Part shown: positions 55,224-63,813 of the stretch, in pieces
Position numbering within the stretch: position 1 is the first letter of the stretch
How the letters are laid out: every line of letters starts with the position of its first letter
DNA from: Candidatus Obscuribacter sp.
Lineage (GTDB): Bacteria; Cyanobacteriota; Vampirovibrionia; Obscuribacterales; Obscuribacteraceae
NCBI GenBank assembly: GCA_016712465.1
Contig: JADJQZ010000001.1
Coordinates: forward strand, 2,604,001 to 2,668,000
DNA length: 64,000 nucleotides
Reading direction: 5' to 3'
Program-made: the position numbers and the translations under genes
Notes under the pieces: model-generated
Told to the model about the DNA's origin: nothing
Databases searched by the model: none
Seen by the model: only the letters and a program-made list of their open reading frames with translations

Positions 55224-55422
55224 GGTTCTCCTCGGAGCGCCGACATTTCTGTAGCCTGGACTACATTGACAGCTTATCTCTTGTGAACCGTTATTACCTG
55301 TAGCCTTTTTAATGGCTGCATGAAAGTATTCTAAATCTTCCCTGTACGCCGCCTATAGCCAGCGGGCACGCGGGCTTTCGTAACGAATTGTCGGCTCTAT
55401 GGGAAGGCGGCGGAACAATTAT

Positions 55423-56028
55423 TTAGCTTTGACCGGCCAGATAAGAGAGTAATTGCTGAAAAGCCACTCCCCGGTGGGAGATCTGGTTCTTGACTGCCGG
55501 CGAGAGCTGGGCGGCGGTAAGAGTGTGGCCCTCGGGCACGAAAATGGGGTCGAAACCGAAGCCATGCTCGCCTTTCTCCTGGAAGGCTATTTCTCCCGGC
55601 CATTCCACCTGCCTGCTGAAGAGCACCTGCCCGTCGGCGGAAACCAGGGCCAGGGCGCAGACAAAGGCAGCCTGGCGCTTACCGGCCGGCACATCGGCCA
55701 GTTCCTTCAGTAGTTTGGTTCGTCTGTCGGCGTCCGTGCCCGGCGCATAACGGGCTGAGTAAATACCGGGGCGTCCGTTCAAGGCCTCCACGGTCAAACC
55801 GGAGTCATCGGCCAGGGAGAGTTGGCCGGTCAAAGAAGCGGCTGCTTTGGCTTTGATGAGAGCATTTTCTTCGAAAGTGCTGCCTGTTTCCTCCGGGTCA
55901 AAGCCGGGCGGTGCCAGGTGGCAGTTGAGCTTGAGGTGAAACTCCTGGGCCATGGCCAGGAATTCCTTCAATTTACCGGCATTGGTAGTGCCAAGGGTAA
56001 GCTCGATTTCTTTTTCCGTGACCGTCAT
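55423..56028 (-). CDS. rdgB: XTP/dITP diphosphatase (non-canonical purine NTP pyrophosphatase)
   Basis: HAM1/RdgB house-cleaning enzyme that hydrolyses dITP and XTP to monophosphates. Signatures: LGTTNAGKLKEFLAM (triphosphate binding), FEENALIKAKAAA, LADDSGLTVEALNGRPGIYS (catalytic Asp pair), GEHGFGFDPIFVPEGHT and NQISHRGVAFQQL. At 201 residues it is normal length. It begins seven bases after the relA/spoT stop and is probably cotranscribed. Confidence 0.94.
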   Translation of the reverse strand: MTVTEKEIELTLGTTNAGKLKEFLAMAQEFHLKLNCHLAPPGFDPEETGSTFEENALIKAKAAASLTGQLSLADDSGLTVEALNGRPGIYSARYAPGTDADRRTKLLKELADVPAGKRQAAFVCALALVSADGQVLFSRQVEWPGEIAFQEKGEHGFGFDPIFVPEGHTLTAAQLSPAVKNQISHRGVAFQQLLSYLAGQS

Positions 56029-56035
56029 TCTGGCT

Positions 56036-58357
56036 TTATTCTTCTTTTTTCTTGCTGTTGCGCCGTGCTTTTTGTTCGTCGCCTTGTCGTGGTGCCGGTC
56101 TTGGCGTTACTTGTCCCTTGCCCCCGGACTTAGCCTTGCTATCGGCACTCGGTCCGGCAATGCTGCGTTTTCTGTGGTCTTTGCGGTAGACGCGGATAAC
56201 ATCCGAGATCTGAGAAATCGCTTGCGATACTCTTGCCAATTGCTCGATGTCGTTCACATCGAGGAGTAGGAAGATAGTTGCTGTTTTCTTGTCGCGGTGA
56301 GTTTCGACCCGGAGGTCCCGGAGATTTACTTTGTGATCGGAAACTTTCTTGAGAATATCGCCGGCGATGCCCACTCTATCGAGGCATTCCACTTGCAGCC
56401 CGGCTGGATAATTGGTATTTCGTTCTTTCGACCAGTCGACGGCCATGCGCCGATTTTCTTCGATCTTAAGCAGATTATTGCAGTCGATGCGGTGCACGGC
56501 AATGCCACTACCCCTGGTGACGACGCCAACAATCGGTTCGCCCGGTACGGGCTGGCAGCATTTGGCCAGATGGTGTAAGAGTCCGCCCAGACTGGATATA
56601 TTGCTTGGTTTTTCGTTCTGGGGTGTAGGAACAGCGTAGCCTTTTTTCTGAATTTTCTCGGCCTGATCCACTTCCCGGATGCGATTTACCACCTGATTGA
56701 TGGAAAGATCGCCGTAGCCCACAGCGGCCAGTATGTCATTGGCATCGGCGATGTTTAGCCGCTTGCCGACTTCCTTCAGCTTATCCGACTTGAGAAATTC
56801 TTCCAGGGTGCCTCTACCCAGTTCCGCTTCCAGCATTTGCCGTCCTTGCTGAATATGCTCTTCCCGGTGGTGTTTCTTGAACCACTGTCTGATGCGGTTC
56901 TTGGCGCCGTGGGTATTGGCGAAATTGAGCCAGTCCATCTTGGGCTGGGCATTTTTACTGGTGATGATCTCGACGATATCGCCGTTTTTCATGACCGAGT
57001 TCAATGGCACGATGCGATCGTTGATACGAGCCCCGATACAGCGGTGACCGATGTCGGTGTGAATGCGATAGGCGAAGTCGATGGGGGTGGAGCCGGAAGG
57101 CAGATCGATGACGTCGCCTCTGGGACTAAAGACGAAGACTTCGTCGGCGAAGAGGTCCATCTTCACTTCTTCCAGGTATTCGGAAGCGTCTTTGAGATCT
57201 TGCTGCCATTCCACAAGCTGCCTTAGCCAGGCTAGCTTCTTGTCTGCACTGGAGTCGGCTTTCACTGCCTCGCCTGCCTCTTTGTAGGCCCAGTGGGCGG
57301 CGATACCGTATTCGGCGATATGATGCATGCGCCTGGTGCGTATTTGAATTTCTACCGGTTTGCCCTTGGGACCGATCACAGCCGTGTGCAGAGACTGATA
57401 GCTGTTGAACTTGGGCATGGCTATGTAGTCTTTGAAGCGCCCGGGTATGGGTCTGAAAATGGCATGCACGGTGCCCATCACTTCGTAGCACTTCTGCGTG
57501 TCCGGGTCAGCTTCCAGTTCGCAGAAGTTCTTGTCCGGATTACTGTCGATGATTACCCGCACGGCCAGTACATCGTACAGTTCCTGGAAAGCCTTTTGCT
57601 GCTTCTTCATCTTCTTCCAGATGCCGAAGAGATGCTTGGGACGCCCGAAGATGTCGGCTTTGATGCCGCGGTTGTCCAGTTCCGTCTTGAGCTTGTCCAC
57701 CACTTCTGAGAGAAGATTTTCCCGCTCGGCACGGGTATCGGCCACCAGGCGTTCGATTTCTTCGTATTCGTCCGGGTGAAGGTACTTGAGACCAAGATCT
57801 TCCAGTTCCCACTTCATGCGTCCCAGACCGAAGCGATTAGCCAGAGGAGCGTAAATCTCCAGGGTCTCTTTGGCTTTCTCAGCCTGCTTGTGAGGCAGCA
57901 TGTGTTCCATTGTGCGCATGTTGTGCAGACGGTCGGCCAGCTTGACCAGCACCACTCGCACGTCTTCCGCCATGGCTACCATGAGCTTGCGAAAATTCTC
58001 GGCCTGTCTTTCTTCCTTGGAACTGAAGGAGAATTTACCAAGCTTGGTGACGCCCTCTACTATGCGCTTGATGTCGGCGCCGAACTTTTCCTCCATCTCC
58101 TTTGGTTTGACGTCGCAATCTTCCAGCACGTCATGCAAAAGACAGGAGCAAATGGTCTCGGTATCGGCGTTCAGTTCAGCCAGGATGCAGGCTACTTCCA
58201 CCGGATGGATTATGTAGGGGTCGTCCGATTTGCGCATCTGTCCATCATGGGACTGATAAGCAAAGTCATAGGCCTTGTGTATGAGCGCCAGGGCCTCTTG
58301 GGGGCGATCCTGTTTCTCAACTATTTCAAATAAAGGCTTGCCTATCTCTTGCTTCAT
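56036..58357 (-). CDS. relA/spoT: Bifunctional (p)ppGpp synthetase/hydrolase
   Basis: Long RSH alarmone enzyme of 773 residues. The hydrolase domain holds HPVEVACIL and LLHDVLEDCDV (metal His-Asp), then RLHNMRTM. The synthetase domain contains GRPKHLFGIWKKMKKQQKAF and YDVLAVRVIID. A TGS domain (FSPRGDVIDLPSGSTPIDFA), zinc-finger-like region with HLAKCCQPVPGEPIVG and a C-terminal ACT domain (LDRVGIAGDILKKVSDHKVN) follow. All hydrolase and synthetase signatures are present, so both activities are expected. A TATAAT lies 25 bases before its ATG. rdgB follows in the same operon. Confidence 0.95.
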   Translation of the reverse strand: MKQEIGKPLFEIVEKQDRPQEALALIHKAYDFAYQSHDGQMRKSDDPYIIHPVEVACILAELNADTETICSCLLHDVLEDCDVKPKEMEEKFGADIKRIVEGVTKLGKFSFSSKEERQAENFRKLMVAMAEDVRVVLVKLADRLHNMRTMEHMLPHKQAEKAKETLEIYAPLANRFGLGRMKWELEDLGLKYLHPDEYEEIERLVADTRAERENLLSEVVDKLKTELDNRGIKADIFGRPKHLFGIWKKMKKQQKAFQELYDVLAVRVIIDSNPDKNFCELEADPDTQKCYEVMGTVHAIFRPIPGRFKDYIAMPKFNSYQSLHTAVIGPKGKPVEIQIRTRRMHHIAEYGIAAHWAYKEAGEAVKADSSADKKLAWLRQLVEWQQDLKDASEYLEEVKMDLFADEVFVFSPRGDVIDLPSGSTPIDFAYRIHTDIGHRCIGARINDRIVPLNSVMKNGDIVEIITSKNAQPKMDWLNFANTHGAKNRIRQWFKKHHREEHIQQGRQMLEAELGRGTLEEFLKSDKLKEVGKRLNIADANDILAAVGYGDLSINQVVNRIREVDQAEKIQKKGYAVPTPQNEKPSNISSLGGLLHHLAKCCQPVPGEPIVGVVTRGSGIAVHRIDCNNLLKIEENRRMAVDWSKERNTNYPAGLQVECLDRVGIAGDILKKVSDHKVNLRDLRVETHRDKKTATIFLLLDVNDIEQLARVSQAISQISDVIRVYRKDHRKRSIAGPSADSKAKSGGKGQVTPRPAPRQGDEQKARRNSKKKEE

Positions 58358-58382
58358 GGACGCTACATATAAGGGTATTGAA

Positions 58383-58388
58383 GATTAT
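58383..58388 (-). promoter_or_regulatory. Candidate -10 element before relA/spoT
   Basis: On the minus strand GGGTATAATC occurs about 26 bases before the start codon. It repeats the string in front of the GNAT gene (11935-11944). No clear -35 box is seen. Confidence 0.4.
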
Positions 58389-58438
58389 ACCCATAGAAGC
58401 AAGAGCCATGGGCATTGGTAACAAAGCTCATGAGATTA

Positions 58439-59230
58439 TCAAGGGGCCCAGGGCGTGGACTTGAGATCTTTGGGGAAGGGTGAGCCCGATGCGCCCCAGT
58501 AGCTGTCCGAGGTGTTGTTGGGAGACTTGGGTTTTGGGCGGGAGCTGTAGTAGGCGTAGTCATCCCTGGTAGTGGAGGAGCTGTAATAGCTGCCGGAAGC
58601 GCCGGGGTCAGGTGTCGAACTGCTGTAGTAGTTGCCCGAGGCTTTTGAGGGAGCGGTCTGGATTACTCTCGTGGAGGAGAGTCGACCGGAGGAGGGAATG
58701 CCGCCCGGCAAGCCATAGGGCCTCGAGTAGGCAGAAAAGGGGCTGGCGTACCAGTTGCGACTATAGTTGTAGGGCAGACCGAGGAAACTGCCCCCGTGGG
58801 GCAGGTAGCCGCCCACATAGGGCAGCGAGCCGAGACCCGGCAAGGAGCCCACATATGGAACTGACCCTAAGGAGGGGATGGAGCCTGCATAGGGTATCGA
58901 ATTTACATAGGGAACCGAGCCTACATAGGGAATCGAGCCTACATAGGGCAGCGACCCTACATAAGGTAGCGAACCGAAGTGGGAAGGGGTGCCCACATAG
59001 GGGATTGTGCCGAAATAGGAGCGGCCGGAAAGGAAAGATGGTCGTCCGCCGGGCAGGTTGAGGCGGCTCAGGGATGAGCCTGTGCCTATGAAGTTAGGAT
59101 CGCTTACTACTAGCTGTGGCGGCAAACCGCTGTCGGAGTTGGCCGGCTGGGCCTCAGCTGCATTTCCCAGAAAGATGCAGAGGGCGGTCATAAAAGTCGC
59201 TGAAGGCAGGCGGAAAACATTCAAATTCAT
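58439..59230 (-). CDS. Secreted protein with GS(L/I/V)PYV hexapeptide repeats
   Basis: I use the ATG at 59230; a GTG lies four codons earlier. After a signal peptide (LPSATFMTALCIFLGNAAEA) come about ten hexapeptide units of the form GSLPYV/GSIPYV at roughly residues 75-140. A Tyr/Ser-rich C-terminal half follows (YYSSSTPDPGASGSYYSSS). No catalytic domain is present. The repeat suggests an extended beta structure such as a surface fibre or wall-binding rod (inference). A similar IPSIPYVGGLGGF piece is found in the CsgG-like protein at 62436. Confidence 0.7.
   Translation of the reverse strand: MNLNVFRLPSATFMTALCIFLGNAAEAQPANSDSGLPPQLVVSDPNFIGTGSSLSRLNLPGGRPSFLSGRSYFGTIPYVGTPSHFGSLPYVGSLPYVGSIPYVGSVPYVNSIPYAGSIPSLGSVPYVGSLPGLGSLPYVGGYLPHGGSFLGLPYNYSRNWYASPFSAYSRPYGLPGGIPSSGRLSSTRVIQTAPSKASGNYYSSSTPDPGASGSYYSSSTTRDDYAYYSSRPKPKSPNNTSDSYWGASGSPFPKDLKSTPWAP
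58808..59011 (-). repeat. 18-bp tandem repeats coding for GS-x-PYV
   Basis: Eleven or so degenerate 18-base units encode G-S/T-L/I/V-P-Y-V. Third-position changes between copies show they are not a recent amplification, so the peptide pattern is being kept by selection. Confidence 0.78.
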
Positions 59231-59267
59231 TGGAATACTCACTGGTTCGAGCTTGTGTGCCCATATC

Positions 59268-59273
59268 TTTATA
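59268..59273 (-). promoter_or_regulatory. Candidate -10 element before the hexapeptide-repeat gene
   Basis: TATAAA on the minus strand lies 37 bases before the ATG at 59230. No recognisable -35 hexamer accompanies it. Confidence 0.3.
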
Positions 59274-59519
59274 CTAAGGATCTCACCTTTCCTTACTTAA
59301 GTCATTCTGAGAAATAGGGGCGGAACGGAATTTGATATTTACAACTTGATTACATGGCGTTTGCTACTGTGTGTTCGTGGTCGATTGATACCACTTTTAC
59401 CCCCCGTTACTTGAGTCTTGAAAGTCAAATAATTACCACTGTGTGTGAGAGCGCTGAATCTGTCACATTCGGGCTTGTATTGAAATTGACTCTCTTTTCT
59501 ATGCGAAGGAGTGCCGTTT

Positions 59520-60545
59520 ATGCGCGACAATGAAATTGCTAAGGGAAGCGAAAATGTCTCCCAGAATCTTGATGCTCAGCCCAATTTCAATCATCAGGAA
59601 TTGCAGCAGGCTGCCGCCAACAATATGGTGAGCGATAGAGCGTCCCAGGGTAATGCTGTGGACAATAACGGGCAAATAGATTTTTCCAAGCATCAATTAA
59701 AAGGGTTCGATAACAGTGCCGGTAGCCAGGCCGGCAATTCCAATGCCGAGGCAACCGGAATGCAGCCGGCAAGCGGTTCTTCTTCTGAGAATCCTCAACA
59801 AGCAGGTTCCTCGGATCAGTCGCCGGGTAGGACTGGGGCCGGTGATGCCTCCAGTTCCGGTACTAGCGGAAATGATTCGGTAGAAGGCAGATCCGGCAGC
59901 GGCGAACTTCAAGAGCGCCAGAATGGCTCTGCTGACGGTTCCAGTAAAGCTGAAAGCAGCGATAGCCCAATGCAGAAGAACCCAGCCAGTGGTTCCGGTA
60001 AAGCTGAAGGCGGCGAGAACCAACAGCAGAAGGGCTCAGCCGACGGATCCACTAAAGCCGAAAGCGGCGAGAGCCTAAAGGAGAATAATCCTGCCAATGG
60101 TTCCACTAAAGCCGAAAGCGGCGAGAGCCTAAAGGAGAATAATCCTGCCAATGGTTCCACTAAAGCCGAGAGCGGCGAGAGCATGAACCATAAGAACTCA
60201 GCCGCTGATGGCTCTGCCAAAGCCGGCTCCGAAGATGCAGCCAAGCAGAGCGGTTCATCTGCAACTTCCGGATCCAATGAAGGTGCCGAAGCAGGCAATG
60301 GCGGAAAGTCAAACGCCGCTAAGACCATGGAAGCAACCGGTGCTTCGCCCCAGCCCAAAGCCCTTGAATCCGAAGGCGGCGGTGGTGGAAAGTCTCGCTC
60401 TATGGACGCACCCGAGTCCAGTTCCGTGAATACGCAGGAAACAAAGCCGGACAAAAATAGCGCCCAGCAATCAGGTGCTGCCGCACCCTTCAGTGCTTCC
60501 GGCGCTGCCACTGCCACTGCCGGTAGTGGTAGACCAAGCTGGTAG
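59520..60545 (+). CDS. Low-complexity acidic protein with 18-residue repeats
   Basis: The ATG at 59520 has AAGGAG at a good distance; a GTG three codons earlier is less well placed. The protein is almost entirely Ser, Gly, Ala, Asn, Glu and Lys, without a signal peptide or hydrophobic span. Repeats of the type NGSTKAESGESLKENNPA occur two to three times nearly exactly and several more times loosely. It is predicted to be disordered. A stress-protection or matrix role is possible but unsupported. It is convergent with the gene at 60556. Confidence 0.6.
   Translation: MRDNEIAKGSENVSQNLDAQPNFNHQELQQAAANNMVSDRASQGNAVDNNGQIDFSKHQLKGFDNSAGSQAGNSNAEATGMQPASGSSSENPQQAGSSDQSPGRTGAGDASSSGTSGNDSVEGRSGSGELQERQNGSADGSSKAESSDSPMQKNPASGSGKAEGGENQQQKGSADGSTKAESGESLKENNPANGSTKAESGESLKENNPANGSTKAESGESMNHKNSAADGSAKAGSEDAAKQSGSSATSGSNEGAEAGNGGKSNAAKTMEATGASPQPKALESEGGGGGKSRSMDAPESSSVNTQETKPDKNSAQQSGAAAPFSASGAATATAGSGRPSW
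60045..60182 (+). repeat. 54-bp tandem repeat in the low-complexity gene
   Basis: Copies begin at 60045, 60099 and 60153 with only a few base differences, the last partial. The near identity points to recent duplication; the period keeps the reading frame. Confidence 0.85.
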
Positions 60546-60558
60546 CCGCCGACGGCTA
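60543..60558. terminator. Hairpin shared by two convergent stop codons
   Basis: TAGCCG, CCGA loop, CGGCTA forms a six-pair stem. Its left arm starts with the TAG of the plus gene and its right arm holds the TAG of the minus gene at 60556-60558. A short T-run follows on the plus side only, so it may be a weak bidirectional terminator. Confidence 0.45.
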
Positions 60559-60987
60559 TTTCAGGATGGTCGCTGACCAGTTGTAGTACTGGATGCGCCA
60601 GGTACCCTCTTCGAAGATCATGATTACATCTAGTGTGCAAGGGAAGGTGCGGCCTAGATCGGAGGCGATGCCGGTGCCTTTCATGAGACAGCGCTGACCT
60701 TGCATACTCTGTACGTTGATCTTGGGCTTGTAAACATAGCCGTGTTTCAGCTTCTCCAGTTCGTAAACAGCTCTTTGACCGGTCTGGTTACTGAGCTGGT
60801 TGCGTACTGTTGAAATCCAGTATCTGGCTACCGGCTTCAGGCTCTTAGCGTAATAGAGTTCGCTGATGTAACGGTAGAAGATAACTGCTTGCTGGCTCTC
60901 TGCTGAATTGACCGCAGGCGGTGCTAAGACCATAAGCACAAGGGCGAGAGCCGATAGAAACAGTTTGGAAAGCACTTTAGGGAGCAT
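60556..60987 (-). CDS. Small exported protein, 143 residues
   Basis: The frame opens at 61080 inside ilvE, but the ATG at 60987, ten bases after the ilvE stop, gives a proper signal peptide (VLSKLFLSALALVLMVLAPP, cleavage near NSAES). The mature part looks like a compact NTF2-like fold: FYRYISELYYAKSLKPVARY at its start and CTLDVIMIFEEGTWRIQYYN at its end. No catalytic residues are evident. It is probably cotranscribed with ilvE. Confidence 0.65.
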   Translation of the reverse strand: MLPKVLSKLFLSALALVLMVLAPPAVNSAESQQAVIFYRYISELYYAKSLKPVARYWISTVRNQLSNQTGQRAVYELEKLKHGYVYKPKINVQSMQGQRCLMKGTGIASDLGRTFPCTLDVIMIFEEGTWRIQYYNWSATILK

Positions 60988-60997
60988 TTTGCGGAAC

Positions 60998-61957
60998 TCA
61001 GGCTGGGGATTTGACCTTGGAACTCTCTTTCTTGCAGTAGACGGGAGTGAGCCAACTTGCGTATTTAGCCACTTCTCCACGACAAATAGAGATGTACTTA
61101 TCCTTAATCATAGTCGATATTGGTCCAGCGCTGCCAGAACCGATAGGACGTCTGTCTACTTCGATGATAGGAGCAATTTGAGCACCGGTACCGCAGAAGA
61201 AGAGTTCATCGGCAATATAGAGCTCGGAACGGTCGATTTGTCTTGACTCGACTTTCAGACCAAGTTCGCTTTCAGCCATTTCCACAATTGTGCGGTGAGT
61301 GACGCCTTCCAGTATGTTCTCGGTGGAGGGTGTGGTGATAAGCTTGCCGTTCTTGACCATGAAGACGTTCATGGCTGAGCCCTCTGATACGTGTCCGTTT
61401 TCCGAGAGCACTATGCATTCATCGAAGCCGGCCATGAGGGCGTCGGTCTTAGCCAGGGCTGTGTTAGCGTAGGCGCCGACGATTTTGGCTCTGGCCGGAA
61501 TGGCATTGTCCTCCACTCTGCGCCAGCTGGAAACCTGCACTTTCAGACCGGCGGCGCCATGGAAGTAGTCACCAAAGGGTACGGTGAAAATACAGATATC
61601 CGAGGGATTATTCTCCAGGCTTGGTCCTACTCTGTGCACGGTTTTATAAGCACAGGGACGGACATAGGTGTCGGTGCGGGGAGCGTTTTTCTTGACTAGT
61701 TCCACAGTCAGCTTGCAGAGTTCTTCTACGGAATAGTTGACGGACAGGTACATGATTTTCATGCTGTCGGCCATTCTCTCGTAGTGCTCCTGCAGCCTGA
61801 AGAGATAGAGTTCTTCTTCTTTGGCGTTCCAGTAGCCGCGAATACCTTCAAAAACTGCCGTGCCGTACATGAAGGAGTGATTCATGATGCTTATCTTGGC
61901 GTCCGCCAGAGGCACAATTCCACCCTGGAAATAGGCATAGTTATTTTCTTCAGTCAC
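60998..61957 (-). CDS. ilvE: Branched-chain amino acid aminotransferase
   Basis: Fold-type IV PLP aminotransferase that makes Leu, Ile and Val from their keto acids. Landmarks are HSFMYGTAVFEGIRGYW at the start, ANTALAKTDALMAGFDECIV with the PLP Lys, ENGHVSEGSAMNVFMVKNG and GTGAQIAPIIEVDRRPIG. Length 319 residues and the EGxRGY motif favour IlvE over D-amino acid transaminase. The ATG at 61957 follows the TPR gene on the same strand by about 20 bases, and a small exported-protein gene follows. Confidence 0.93.
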   Translation of the reverse strand: MTEENNYAYFQGGIVPLADAKISIMNHSFMYGTAVFEGIRGYWNAKEEELYLFRLQEHYERMADSMKIMYLSVNYSVEELCKLTVELVKKNAPRTDTYVRPCAYKTVHRVGPSLENNPSDICIFTVPFGDYFHGAAGLKVQVSSWRRVEDNAIPARAKIVGAYANTALAKTDALMAGFDECIVLSENGHVSEGSAMNVFMVKNGKLITTPSTENILEGVTHRTIVEMAESELGLKVESRQIDRSELYIADELFFCGTGAQIAPIIEVDRRPIGSGSAGPISTMIKDKYISICRGEVAKYASWLTPVYCKKESSKVKSPA

Positions 61958-61978
61958 GGCCTTCGCTCCTTCTCGCTT

Positions 61979-62419
61979 TTATTGTGCTTTGCAGTACTTG
62001 ATTCGGTCTTCGATAGTGCGTCTCTGGGCATTATCAGGCTTGAGCTCAATGTATTTTTCAAAAGCTTCCGCCGCCTGGGCCCATTGCTTATCGCTCTCGG
62101 ACAGCACTCCGAATTCATAGAAGCCGTCGGCATAGGCCGGCTCAACTTCCATGGACACCCTGAATTCCTCCTTGGCTTGATCCAGTTTTCCCAGTCTTTT
62201 GAGAGCTCGACCGAGAGCCGTGTGGCAGGCGCCGGAGGAGGGGTATTTCTTTGTTTTATTGGCAAAGAAAGCTACGGCTTTTTCCGACTCACCGATTTGC
62301 AGCATGTAGTTGCCGCTCTTCAACACTTCGTCGAAATTAACTTCTTTAGCCCCGGCCGGAGCCTGTAGGCTGAGAAGTAGAAGTGCCGCAATTAGTTGAC
62401 TCCCGGTCGAGGGTCTCAT
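61979..62419 (-). CDS. Small exported TPR protein
   Basis: A signal peptide (QLIAALLLLSLQAPAGAKE) is followed by about three TPR units (DEVLKSGNYMLQIGESEKAV, GRALKRLGKLDQAKEEF and LSESDKQWAQAAEAFEKYIE). 146 residues in all. It lies between the CsgG-like gene (16 bases upstream) and ilvE, all on the same strand. A periplasmic adaptor for the CsgG-like protein is possible from the position, but unproven. Confidence 0.77.
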   Translation of the reverse strand: MRPSTGSQLIAALLLLSLQAPAGAKEVNFDEVLKSGNYMLQIGESEKAVAFFANKTKKYPSSGACHTALGRALKRLGKLDQAKEEFRVSMEVEPAYADGFYEFGVLSESDKQWAQAAEAFEKYIELKPDNAQRRTIEDRIKYCKAQ

Positions 62420-62435
62420 GGAAGACGATCCTTAT

Positions 62436-63596
62436 CTATTTGATGTGGGAATTTTTGTTGAGGAGCTTGGAGGCGCTGTTCACCGCATGGTTGGCGGCAT
62501 CATTGATCACCTGCTTGGCGGCATTGTTGATGATGGTGCCGGTGGCGCTCATGGAGCGGCTCATACCTGTGGGTTCACCGCCACTGCCACCCACGGGGGA
62601 GACAACGATGGCGGAAACTTCCATGCTCACTTTCTTGACCTTGTCACCCACTCGCACTCCTGCGCCTTTTACGACGCTGCCGGTGGAGCTGTCTTTGTCA
62701 ACTGAATCGAGTGTGATGACCGCTACCGTGTTCTTCAGTTCTTTGATGACTTTGCCGGTATCGGGGTCGGTTATGGTCTTGAAAGGTCTTTCCACGGCTA
62801 GATTGTCGCCAACTGCCAGACCATTGATTTTGCCCACATTAAGTGTGATGGCCGAGCCGGTCACATCGGCAATCTTGCCTTCCACGTTTTGGGCGGCAAT
62901 AGATTGATTGTCGGGAATTTTGCTTGCGGCGGTAATGAGCTGACCACCCATGTCTTCAACGGCTTGCAGAGTGGCTTCGCCGGCGATGGAGGAAGCGAAG
63001 TCGGAAGAATCAACGTCGAAGCCGAAGGCTCCTGTGGAGGAACGCTTGCTCTCGCCTGTGCCGTGCACGGCAGCGAGGATTTCGGTGGTGTTGACGTCGA
63101 TGATGCGAGCATCAACAGCTACTTTTACCTTACTCTTGCTGGAGCGCACCGTACCGATGAAGCCGCCGAGACCGCCTACATAAGGAATGGATGGAATGTA
63201 GCCGGTGGGCAGGCTGGCACTGGAGGACTTGGTCTCGTAACCGAATTGGGTGACGGTTCCCACCACGATGGCGTCCACGCTCAAAATTTTACCGATCTTA
63301 CAGGCGGTAGCCGGGTCGGCGCGGTCGGAAACTGAGAGATTTTGCTCTTTCAAGATACTGTCGAGCATCTGTCTATCGACTACGGAGTAGGTGCCGTCGT
63401 TGACCAGCTTGGTGACCAGGAGACCTACAATACCCTTACCTACGTCGTAGGTTCCCACTGTGCTGGATACGGCGCCATACTCGAAGGGCAAGATGGCTAT
63501 GCGTCTTTTGGTGGCAGCCATTGCCGAGGGCGGTAGTACCGCTCCAACCAGAAAGAGAAGCGCGAACATCAGCGCCATTGTCTTCCTTAAACTCAT
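62436..63596 (-). CDS. CsgG-family exported protein
   Basis: Signal peptide TMALMFALLFLVGAVLPPS, then the CsgG core: RRIAILPFEYGAVSSTVGTY, LLVTKLVNDGTYSVVDRQML, LSVDAIVVGTVTQFGYET and KVAVDARIIDVNTTEILAA. Between the last two is a loop with PTGYIPSIPYVGGLGGFIG. A later beta domain has VGDNLAVERPFKTI. The C-terminus is an Asn/Ala-rich helix (AAKQVINDAANHAVNSASKL). E. coli CsgG is the curli secretion pore; many family members are not, and no lipobox Cys follows this signal peptide. GGAG lies ahead of the ATG at 63596. Confidence 0.83.
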   Translation of the reverse strand: MSLRKTMALMFALLFLVGAVLPPSAMAATKRRIAILPFEYGAVSSTVGTYDVGKGIVGLLVTKLVNDGTYSVVDRQMLDSILKEQNLSVSDRADPATACKIGKILSVDAIVVGTVTQFGYETKSSSASLPTGYIPSIPYVGGLGGFIGTVRSSKSKVKVAVDARIIDVNTTEILAAVHGTGESKRSSTGAFGFDVDSSDFASSIAGEATLQAVEDMGGQLITAASKIPDNQSIAAQNVEGKIADVTGSAITLNVGKINGLAVGDNLAVERPFKTITDPDTGKVIKELKNTVAVITLDSVDKDSSTGSVVKGAGVRVGDKVKKVSMEVSAIVVSPVGGSGGEPTGMSRSMSATGTIINNAAKQVINDAANHAVNSASKLLNKNSHIK

Positions 63597-63813
63597 TATC
63601 TACTCCTTAAGTCTGCTTGAGGTCTGCTTGTTTTCGTTTTAGATGCTTGGTGGAATTGCCTGTATATAGATTCAGAACTTGCTTCTGCTCCGCTTAGACA
63701 TCCTTGGGCTAGCCGACTTTTCTTTTGCTGACTAGCTAAGAGTCTACTGGATTAACCTCCGGCGGCTAGAAGATAGGAATAAGGGACCAATTTATTTTTG
63801 CCTAATGTCATGC

